A stretch of 64,000 nucleotides of DNA, taken from the NCBI GenBank assembly GCA_002238865.1, contig MPNE01000007.1, positions 62,001 through 126,000 of the forward strand, read 5' to 3'. The notes beneath the pieces were generated by a model. That model was given only the letters and a program-made list of their open reading frames with translations. It was not told the origin of the DNA and made no database searches. The first letter of the stretch is position 1, and every line of letters begins with the position of its first letter. Both the position numbers and the translations under genes were made by a program. Shown piece by piece: positions 18,537-25,633 of this stretch. The stretch comes from Gemmatimonadetes bacterium bin94 (GTDB taxonomy: Bacteria > Gemmatimonadota > Gemmatimonadetes > Longimicrobiales > Gaopeijiaceae).

Positions 18537-19112
18537 TCAGCCGCTGGCGGCCCCGTGTTCTTCAGTGTCATGCGGCTCGACGCGCTCGGGGCTAACGAAG
18601 CATGATTCCAGATCATTGGGAACCGGTGTGCCGGTGACTGCGGACATGGCCTCCATCAACTCGGGGAAATGGACGGTAAGATGACCGGGCTTGTCCAGCA
18701 TCTGATTCAGCCACTTCATGACCCTCGAGTCCTCGAAGAAGACACACCTAGCTCGGTTCAACAGCACCGGTATCGGACTGTATCGGTCGTGCTGATATCT
18801 TGACGTCAACCAGTGCATATTACTCAGCAGATCGAGCATCAGATCCCGTTTTTCGGCGACCGTCACCCTCTTTCGTTGCCCCCGAACCGCCAAGAACAGG
18901 ACGATGCCGACTGCGACCCATGAGGCCGACGCGATCCACACCCAACTGCCCATGGTGTCGGTTACTTGCGTGTACACACGCAGGGCTACCGGCGGGATCC
19001 CGACGGTCGTAATCCACCGCCACGCCGCGCCAACACCCTTGATCAACGCTCCCATACGCTTCGCGCGGTTGAGCGCACTGCTTTCCTCGACTCTGACCGG
19101 TTGCTTGCCCAT
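18537..19112 (-). CDS. Hypothetical membrane-anchored protein
   Basis: The start at ATG 19112 (MGKQPVRVEESS) was preferred over an upstream extension rich in Arg and Trp that looks non-coding. The 191 residues have a TM pair at about 25-75 (GAAWRWITTVGIPPVALRVY and WVWIASASWVAVGIVLFLAV). A soluble C-terminus follows with EKRDLMLDLLSNMHWLTSRY and a helical end (FPELMEAMSAVTGTPVP). I recognise no family. Same strand as the two paralogous membrane genes downstream. Confidence 0.5.
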   Translation of the reverse strand: MGKQPVRVEESSALNRAKRMGALIKGVGAAWRWITTVGIPPVALRVYTQVTDTMGSWVWIASASWVAVGIVLFLAVRGQRKRVTVAEKRDLMLDLLSNMHWLTSRYQHDRYSPIPVLLNRARCVFFEDSRVMKWLNQMLDKPGHLTVHFPELMEAMSAVTGTPVPNDLESCFVSPERVEPHDTEEHGAASG

Positions 19113-19987
19113 GCCAGTAACGTTAGCGAAGCGGGGCGTGGTCCACGAGGTCCCCCGCCATACCGATCCGCTGCGAATGCCCCGGAGGCGGCACCACCAG
19201 CGCACGCTGAAGAAGACAGGCGCGTGGGGGAGGAATGCGCGGGCCGTGGGTCCCCGTAGTTCGGTCACCGCGGCCTTGCCCAAGTTTGGCCTGGCCCAGT
19301 TGGCCTCCTAGTCGCTCTTCGAGCCGCGCATGAAGACCCCCGCCGACCCGTAGTTGTCGCACTCCACATCGGCCCAGATGACCGCGACGGCCTCGGAGCG
19401 TCGAAGCTGGCGTCCCGCAGGACTGAAATGAGCGCCATGCCCACGCGTCTGCGGCGGCGGGCCGTGCGCGCCCTCTGTCCGACCGTCCAGTGTCCGGTGC
19501 ACGGCAGATGGGCGGTAGCACGCATCGCACCCAGGGCCCCGGCGGTCAGCGCGGCGGCCTGTTTCGTGGTGTGGCCTTTCGCAGCCGGGCGGGTGAAGCC
19601 CAGGACACGGCAAACTCCTTCGTTGTCGGCCGGGTTCGGGTGTCCCGCTCCGCGGTGATGGTGGTCGCGGATGGCTGCGTGGTCCATGCCGGAGCAACGA
19701 AGATAGAAGACCCTCGGCGCACCCGCTGCCTCCCGCCTCGGCACGATGCGAATGCTGCCAGTGCGACGGGCATGCTCCTTGCAGGAGTGTTGAGCCAGCC
19801 CGGCAGGCTGAGGCGATTTCACCCCTCGGTCGAGCGCAGGTTCCCGAAGGAACGGGTTGACCATTACCGGGTGTCAACAAAGACAGCGACTTTGACGGGC
19901 ACAGTGATTCGACATTGGTCCGAAAGACGCTTTCAGATGGGAGAAGAGCCCGAAATGGGCGATGTCCTCAGCGATTCTTCGGTCGTT
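19113..19987. other. Non-coding or decayed stretch left of the recombinase cassette
   Basis: About 870 bases. Minus-strand frames at 19265-19880 overlap in two registers, and one ends VIWADVECDNYGSAGVFMRG, which looks more like real protein than the rest. Without an intact frame or a known domain I do not call a gene. It may be a frameshifted remnant. Confidence 0.3.
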
Positions 19988-20021
19988 TTTGCTCGCGATA
20001 ACGGGATTTATCGCGCGCGAC
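19988..20021. repeat. Recombinase core site 1 (inverted relative to site 2)
   Basis: Left arm TTTGCTCGCGATAA, 6-bp spacer CGGGAT, right arm TTATCGCGCGCGAC. The inner 8 bp of both arms pair perfectly. The spacer is the exact reverse complement of that in site 2, so the two sites face each other. This arm-6-arm plan is that of tyrosine recombinase core sites (dif and similar). Confidence 0.65.
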
Positions 20022-20162
20022 GGCTATCGGATCGCGTCGCTATCATGCTGTCAAAAGGTACGTGACCAGAGGCTCCCGCGCCAGTCGGACGGAGAGGGCC
20101 GGGAGCCGCGGTCACGCCGACCGTTGGCCGCAAGTCCCAAGACCTCTACGAAGAGGCGATTT

Positions 20163-21146
20163 TCAGCGCTGCTGCCTGGCGGCCAATTGTGCCGCGCCGC
20201 TACGTCGCGCCAGCAATCGCTCGCCGTAGCGTTGGACCATCCGGGCACTCTTCCAGCGCCCAGCCTGCAGGATCGCCGGCAACTCGATTCCGCAGGCAAT
20301 CATGTCTTGAACCGGCCCCACGCGCGTGCTGTGCCCCGCCAAGGCGTCCACAGTGTCGGCGGGAAGCCCGGCACGCAGGGCCATTGACTTGTAGATGCGG
20401 GGCACTTGACTCGGCGGGAGCCGCTCCCCCACCGATCCGTCCTTGCGCACCGAACGGAACAACCGCCCCTCGGCGGTCCCGCTGCGGCCGAGCCATATCT
20501 TGACGATCCTCACCGTGTCTCGCGCGAGAAAGAGCATCGCGCCAGCCCCCTCAGGATCCGTCTTGCTAGTTCGCACGAGCAGCGTCGCGGAACCATCGGC
20601 TTCCTCCACGAGGTCGGACACGTCCAGCGACACCAGCTCGGATCGGCGCAACAGCGTGTCGTAGGCCACGGCTAGCAGCGCGCGATTCCGCGCGTCGATC
20701 AGCCGCTTTCCCGCCGCCTTGATCAGTCGGTTCCGGAGCGGCCAGGTCAGCCCCGTCACCTGCGTTTGCCTGCGCCCCCGTTTCCGGTACATCCGCTGGA
20801 GGGCCAGCTTCACGGCCGTGCTGTCCGCCGGGTTCGGCAGGCGTAGCGTTTTGTGGAGCGTAGCGATGCTGGACACATAGCGGCGGACGGTGGCCGGAGC
20901 CCTGCTGCTGCCCATGTCGTCGATGAAGGCGATCAAGGTGTTGGCGCGCGCGGGCGCGGCCACCATACCGTCCTGCTGGCACCAAGCCAGGAATACCCGC
21001 AGGTCGGCCCTCAGCGCCCGCTCCGTGTTCCGGCTGAAGGCGCTGCTAACCGTCTCGAAGAAGCGAGCTAACTGCTCCGCGACCTCCGCGTCTGATTCTG
21101 CACCGGTCAAGGCATCTATGTGTGGTTTTGTGTCTGCATCTGGCAT
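20163..21146 (-). CDS. Tyrosine recombinase
   Basis: Start at ATG 21146 behind GGAGG, which excludes an in-frame extension running through core site 2. The 327 residues have an N-terminal SAM-like core-binding domain (about 20-110) and a catalytic domain with the set R (TLLRRSEL), K (RTSKTDPEG), HxxR (HSTRVG), W and Y (GRWKSARMVQRYGERL). It would cleave and rejoin DNA at core sites through the tyrosine. It lies wholly between two inverted sites with identical spacers, so its own gene would be inverted by its action. It is distinct from the element integrase at 41686-42843. Confidence 0.9.
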   Translation of the reverse strand: MPDADTKPHIDALTGAESDAEVAEQLARFFETVSSAFSRNTERALRADLRVFLAWCQQDGMVAAPARANTLIAFIDDMGSSRAPATVRRYVSSIATLHKTLRLPNPADSTAVKLALQRMYRKRGRRQTQVTGLTWPLRNRLIKAAGKRLIDARNRALLAVAYDTLLRRSELVSLDVSDLVEEADGSATLLVRTSKTDPEGAGAMLFLARDTVRIVKIWLGRSGTAEGRLFRSVRKDGSVGERLPPSQVPRIYKSMALRAGLPADTVDALAGHSTRVGPVQDMIACGIELPAILQAGRWKSARMVQRYGERLLARRSGAAQLAARQQR

Positions 21147-21182
21147 CGAGTGGCCTCCGGTTCGGTCGCAAGGACCGCCCGT

Positions 21183-21216
21183 TTTGCGCGCGATAAATCC
21201 CGTTATCGCGCGCAAA
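21183..21216. repeat. Recombinase core site 2
   Basis: Perfect 14-bp arms TTTGCGCGCGATAA and TTATCGCGCGCAAA around the spacer ATCCCG. It ends 28 bp before the start of the surface-protein gene and 36 bp upstream of the recombinase start, so it lies in the divergent promoter region of both genes. Confidence 0.7.
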
Positions 21217-21244
21217 CTTCTCTTGAGACAGGAAGCCCTACACG

Positions 21245-23821
21245 ATGATGAACCTGACTGATCAAAGGACTAAGCCACACGGATCGGCGCGCCTGGCGCG
21301 TGCCGGGCAGGCGACACTGGCACTGGCCCTCGCCCTGCTGGCGGGTGCCGGGACTGCTGCGGCACAGGACACCCTGCCCCCGGAGCTGGAGTACGCGAGG
21401 ATCAACGGGACGACGCTGACACTCCGATTCGATAAGGGGGTGCAGCGTGGGCCCACCTGGCGGCAAGTTCAGGGGTTCACGGTCGACGGAATCTCGGACA
21501 GCGCCAGCGTGCATCCGACTGCGATGACTTGGTTGGACGGCCGGGTGGCCACGTTCGAACTCGACACGCGCGCTGAACCGGGGCAGACCGTCACGGTGAG
21601 CTACGACCCGGACAAGGTCCCCTACGAGCCCCCCAGTTGGCGGTTCCCAGAAGGGCGGAACATGGCTCTGCGCTACACCGACCTCACCCTGGTGCCGGCG
21701 TTCTCCGGCGCGCCGGTGACCATCCTGATTCCGCGACCCGCCACGGACCTCACGCTTTCGGAACCGGTCGGGAGGAACATCGACCTGTCCTGGACGCTTC
21801 CCGCCCAGCCCGAGGGCGTGGTGGTGACCAAGCTGCGAGTTAATTCGGGAATGACCACGCCCGGTAGCACGAGTGATTGCAGGGTTTTGGGAGGAGCATC
21901 ACGCGATGCGGATGTGACCTCGGTAACGATGCCGATATTCCACGGGGGTTTCACTCACTGCTTCAGCGTCACGCTGTACACGGACAACTACGAGGCGGAT
22001 TCCGAGATCGTGTCGTGGACGAGTACGCAGGACGGTCTGAAATCCCCCACCGGCTTGACGGCTTCGAACGCGACGCAGACTACCGTCGACCTGGCGTGGA
22101 CGCTGCCCGAACAGGCCGCGTGGGTAACGCAGGAGGCGGATAACATGTGGAGCGTACTGCGACAGCAGGAGGCGGATGGGACCTGGAGCACCCTGGATTC
22201 GCTGGCCGCCGACGCGGAGGCGCACACAGTGACCGGACTGAGCGCCGGGACGGCCTACACCTTCCATATCGCGCTCAGGCAGCCCAGTCTAATATCTCCC
22301 TCGAAACCCGTGTCTGTAACCACGCTGGCCGCAACCACGCAGACCCCGAAGTCTCCCCTTACGGCGTCGTTCCACGACGTACCGGCCTCGCACAGCGGCG
22401 AGGCGTTTACGTTCGGACTGAAGTTCAGCGAAGAGGTCAAGCTCGGCTACAAGAAGCTGCGCGACGAGGCGTTCGACGTGACCGGTGGCACGGTGACCAG
22501 CGCTGGGCGCCAACAGCAGGGCAGCAACCTGGCGTGGAACATCACGGTCAAGCCGGCTTCGGCGAACGACACGGTGACAATCACGCTGCCTGAGACGACC
22601 GACTGCAACGCGAGCGGCGCGATCTGTACCGCAGACAGCCGTCCGCTGTCGCACTCAACGTCCGCGACAGTACTGTTGCCGCCAGTAATCAATTCCGCGT
22701 TGACGGCGAGCTTCAGCAGCATGCCTGCCTCGCACAGCGGCAAGGCGTTCACGTTCGGGCTGGAGTTCAGCGAAGAGGTCAAGCTCGGCTTCAAGAAGCT
22801 GCGCGACGAGGCGTTCGACGTGACCGGTGGCACGGTGACCAACGCTGGGCGCCAACAGCAGGGCAGCAACTTGGCGTGGAACATCACGGTCAAGCCGGCT
22901 TCGGCAAACGACACGGTGACAATCACGTTGCCTGAGACGACCGACTGCAACGCGAGCGGCGCGATCTGTACCGCGGACGCCCGCCCGCTGTCACACTCAC
23001 TGTCGGCGACGGTCATCGACGCGGCCTCGGCGAGCGCGGGCGACGCGGCCAATGGTGACGCGGCTGACGACCCGTTGGCCCTCGCGGAGGACGCGCTGGC
23101 CATAGCGAATGGGTTGACCCCGGACGAGGCCACCCAGGCGCTGTTCGGCGAGCGGAGGCTGAGCGAGGCCCAACTGACCGCCCTTGATCGCTTGGGCAAC
23201 CGGAACGGCAGCTATGACCTAGGGGATGTGCTCTCCTGGATCGACCGCTGTGGTCGGGGTGAGGCGAGCTGTGGAGGAACCTCCACGGATTCCGGGCCCG
23301 CGGCTGCGGCTGCCCTGCCCGCTGCCGTGCGAGGAGGGGGAACCTCCCGCCGCGCGGGAGGGCGCGCGCCCGGGCCCCGCAGACCACGGTCGCCGGTTCG
23401 CCGCGAGCGCCGAAGGAAGAGGGGCACGGTCGGATACGGGGTCATGATGCTGCTCGCCGCGACCATGACGTGGTCGTGCACCGACGATGCGGTGGGACCG
23501 ACCGCCGCCGAGCCAGACCCGGGGTTCCTGACCGTGGAACTCAACGCACCGGCCGCCAACCGCGACATCGGCGTCCTGCTGGAGTTGGAAGGTCCCGGCA
23601 TCGAGACGGTACGCGCCTCCGGTTTCGAACTGTACGAATCCGTAGAGCGGGAACAGCATCAGATCGTCGTGGCAGGCTCCCTCCGGTCGGGTCCGCTGGT
23701 GCAGTTCGAGGTGCCGGACCGCAATCAGTTGTCCCTGTACCGGGTCCACGTTCTACAGGTCACCGGCGAGGACTACGGGCTTAGGGACGCGGATGAGTAC
23801 CGGGCGGTGCTCACGAACTGA
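21245..23821 (+). CDS. Secreted multi-domain surface protein with tandem repeats and dockerin-like segment
   Basis: 858 residues. There is a signal peptide (about 15-41, ending AAAQ), then a beta-sandwich domain resembling SwmB-type repeats (about 45-160), two fibronectin III-like domains (about 170-365), and two nearly identical about 105-residue modules (about 372-590) with the core GTVTxAGRQQQGSNLAWNIT and TTDCNASGAICTAD. A dockerin/EF-hand-like helix (GNRNGSYDLGDVLSWIDR) follows at about 650. After it comes an Arg-rich stretch and a second hydrophobic segment ending in a lipobox-like TMTWSC, then about 115 more residues, as if a lipoprotein gene had been joined in frame. It starts beside core site 2, so its expression may depend on the orientation of the neighbouring segment. 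Confidence 0.75.
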   Translation: MMNLTDQRTKPHGSARLARAGQATLALALALLAGAGTAAAQDTLPPELEYARINGTTLTLRFDKGVQRGPTWRQVQGFTVDGISDSASVHPTAMTWLDGRVATFELDTRAEPGQTVTVSYDPDKVPYEPPSWRFPEGRNMALRYTDLTLVPAFSGAPVTILIPRPATDLTLSEPVGRNIDLSWTLPAQPEGVVVTKLRVNSGMTTPGSTSDCRVLGGASRDADVTSVTMPIFHGGFTHCFSVTLYTDNYEADSEIVSWTSTQDGLKSPTGLTASNATQTTVDLAWTLPEQAAWVTQEADNMWSVLRQQEADGTWSTLDSLAADAEAHTVTGLSAGTAYTFHIALRQPSLISPSKPVSVTTLAATTQTPKSPLTASFHDVPASHSGEAFTFGLKFSEEVKLGYKKLRDEAFDVTGGTVTSAGRQQQGSNLAWNITVKPASANDTVTITLPETTDCNASGAICTADSRPLSHSTSATVLLPPVINSALTASFSSMPASHSGKAFTFGLEFSEEVKLGFKKLRDEAFDVTGGTVTNAGRQQQGSNLAWNITVKPASANDTVTITLPETTDCNASGAICTADARPLSHSLSATVIDAASASAGDAANGDAADDPLALAEDALAIANGLTPDEATQALFGERRLSEAQLTALDRLGNRNGSYDLGDVLSWIDRCGRGEASCGGTSTDSGPAAAAALPAAVRGGGTSRRAGGRAPGPRRPRSPVRRERRRKRGTVGYGVMMLLAATMTWSCTDDAVGPTAAEPDPGFLTVELNAPAANRDIGVLLELEGPGIETVRASGFELYESVEREQHQIVVAGSLRSGPLVQFEVPDRNQLSLYRVHVLQVTGEDYGLRDADEYRAVLTN
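22358..23014 (+). repeat. Two tandem about 315-bp repeats, period 342 bp
   Basis: Units at about 22358-22672 and 22700-23014 lie inside the surface-protein gene and are nearly identical in DNA as well as protein. This points to recent duplication or gene conversion, and the copy number is likely to vary. Confidence 0.8.
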
Positions 23822-24498
23822 CCACCCCCGCCAAAGATGGTCCCCCCGACGTGCGCGCGAGGTTCGAGTGCACCGGGGGGGCCACGCCCACAGCGGCCCG
23901 GGCGCGCGTATGCGTCGCCCGGGCCGACCTCTTGAGGTCTGCACCGAGCAGCCCCCTCGTGACGGGCCGGATGGTGCCGGGCTAGCCGCCGGAGTCCGCG
24001 TCACAGCCAATCCTGACCCTCCCCTCCCGCAATCCCGGCACCCGCCGACGACACCTCGCAGCCGCTGTAGGGGCGCCCTCTCGCGGCGCATCCCATGACG
24101 CGCGCGGTCTGGCCGCACACGGAACAACCGTCCCCTCGGCGCCGGAAAGCGACCAGCGGACCTAGCACCGCCCCCTTCCAAGCAACCGGCCCTACCGTCC
24201 GGACGGCATCCGGTTCCCGCGCACGTTTGTGTACCGTCGCACCCGGCGCCAACCCCGAACAGGCCGCACCCAGGGCTCGGCTCCCCCTCCGTCGAGCCTC
24301 GCACCCCACCACGTCGGCCTCGGATTCCGTTCCTCGCGGGGGCGCTCTGCCACCGCACTGGCGACGGCGTCCGACGGCTCTGGGACAACGTGGGACAACC
24401 ATAGACACCAGAGACACTTAGGAGATTTCCTAAGAGTTGACTCCCTTGCAAATACCGCTTCAACGTTACGGGCATGACGCGGCTGGAACGGCAGTCAC
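23822..24498. other. Non-coding stretch at the left side of the conjugative element
   Basis: About 680 bases with no supported gene; frames in it look like high-GC chance frames. It contains the direct repeat TGGGACAACG/TGGGACAACC (24381-24400) and the palindrome at 24417-24434. The left end of the element is probably here, but no att repeat could be fixed by eye. Confidence 0.4.
24417..24434. promoter_or_regulatory. Palindromic operator candidate before the AlpA-like gene
   Basis: CTTAGGA and TCCTAAG are separated by GATT, followed directly by TTGACT (24437-24442), a good -35 box; the -10 is unclear. The position fits an operator of the element's regulator. Confidence 0.4.
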
Positions 24499-25020
24499 AT
24501 GGCGACGCTGGAGGAGCAATTCAACATACGGCTGAACGCGTTTCTGGCACTCACGGGCATGAGTCCGACGACGCTCGGCATGCTGGCGGTGGGCGACCCG
24601 AACCTGCTGCGCCAGATCGAGCGGGGACGCTCGCCGTCGCTCAGGACGGCGGACCGGGTTCTCGAGTTCATTTCCGCCTGCGAGCTGGACTCGGGCGGCG
24701 CCAGGGCACCGCCCCGGCAGCGAGGCAGGGCGAGGCCCGCGACGCGGGCGAGGAAGGCGAGGCGAGGCGGAGCGATGACCAAGAACGCCAGCGATAAGAG
24801 AACGAAGCGGGCGACCCGTTTACTGCGGGTGTCGGAGGTGCAGGCCCGGACGAGCCTGGGGCGGAGCACGATCTACCGGTGGGCGGCCGAGGGTCGCTTC
24901 CCCGCGCCGATCTGGCTGAGCGAGCGCGTGGTGCGCTGGATCGAGGCCGAGGTGGACGAATGGGTCCGCAAGCGGCTGGAGAAAAGCCGGGGCGGGGACG
25001 CCTCGGCGATACGCAACTGA
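24499..25020 (+). CDS. Two-domain regulator with AlpA-type DNA-binding domain
   Basis: 173 residues. An N-terminal helix-turn-helix-like part (about 1-65, NIRLNAFLALTGMSPTTLGM) and a basic linker are followed by an AlpA-like MerR-type winged helix (about 105-165, LLRVSEVQARTSLGRSTIYR ... FPAPIWL). AlpA proteins regulate excision or transfer genes of integrated elements. An internal ATG at 24775 with GGCGGAG upstream could start the AlpA part alone, so this may be two products. The pilin gene follows after 20 bp, so this gene opens the transfer operon. Confidence 0.7.
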   Translation: MATLEEQFNIRLNAFLALTGMSPTTLGMLAVGDPNLLRQIERGRSPSLRTADRVLEFISACELDSGGARAPPRQRGRARPATRARKARRGGAMTKNASDKRTKRATRLLRVSEVQARTSLGRSTIYRWAAEGRFPAPIWLSERVVRWIEAEVDEWVRKRLEKSRGGDASAIRN

Positions 25021-25040
25021 CTCCCAAGGAGGAGGAGAGC

Positions 25041-25328
25041 ATGAGAACGTTGTCGAGAACACTCCAAGCGGCGGCCTGGACCGCGCTGTTGGCGCTGACG
25101 CCGGGTGTGCTCTGGGCGCAGGGGACGAGCCCCTGGGTCGAGGCGGTGGACGAGCTACAGACGCAGTTCACGGGTCCGATCGCGCGTGGACTCTCGCTGA
25201 TCGCGATCGTGGTCGGGGGGCTGATGTTCGCGTTCGGCGAGGGCGGCAGCAAGCGCACGCTGGCCGGGATCATCTTCGGGATCGGGATGGCCGTGGGCGC
25301 GGTGAACTTCCTGGCCTGGCTGTTCTGA
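25041..25328 (+). CDS. VirB2/TrbC-family conjugative pilin
   Basis: Start ATG 25041 behind AAGGAGGAGGAG (95 residues). It has a signal peptide (to about WAQG), then two hydrophobic segments (about 45-65 and 75-93) separated by the GGSKRT turn, the classic cyclisable or VirB2-type pilin plan. It forms the extracellular pilus of the type IV secretion system. The stop overlaps the virB3 start (TGATG). Confidence 0.82.
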   Translation: MRTLSRTLQAAAWTALLALTPGVLWAQGTSPWVEAVDELQTQFTGPIARGLSLIAIVVGGLMFAFGEGGSKRTLAGIIFGIGMAVGAVNFLAWLF

Positions 25329-25633
25329 TGCGGGGCCTGAGGCGCTGGGCGGGCTACGCCGCGCTCAACCGGCCGCTCACCGTTCTGGGCGTCGAGCGGC
25401 GGCTGTTCCTGCTGGGCGCCACGCTCGCGCTCTCGGTCTGGAACGCGACGGCCTCGCTGGTGGCGGGCGGCGTGATCTTCGCCGGCTGCTACGGCGCGGG
25501 CTGGCTTGCGGGCCGGAAGGACCCGGCGATGCTCGCGGTGCTCCGCGCGGCGTCGGGCCACCCGGCGCGTTTCGATCCGGGCAAGTGGGCGGACGAGCCC
25601 TGGCACCTGAAGATCCGGGCAGGCAGCGAGTGA
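25328..25633 (+). CDS. VirB3/TrbD-family T4SS membrane protein
   Basis: 101 residues: a short amphipathic N-terminus (LNRPLTVLGVERR, the usual VirB3 signature region), a hydrophobic hairpin (about 28-62), and a cytoplasmic tail ending WHLKIRAGSE. VirB3 works with VirB4 in pilus assembly at the inner membrane. It overlaps the pilin stop by one base, and its own stop overlaps the GTG start of virB4. Confidence 0.82.
   Translation: MRGLRRWAGYAALNRPLTVLGVERRLFLLGATLALSVWNATASLVAGGVIFAGCYGAGWLAGRKDPAMLAVLRAASGHPARFDPGKWADEPWHLKIRAGSE

Noticed and set aside
19988-21216. attL/attR of a small integrated element
   Set aside because: The two core sites are in inverted, not direct, orientation, so excision would not result; inversion fits better.
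24474-24797. A separate gene in another frame overlapping the AlpA-like regulator
   Set aside because: Composition is unlike protein, and the overlapping frame with an AlpA domain explains the region.
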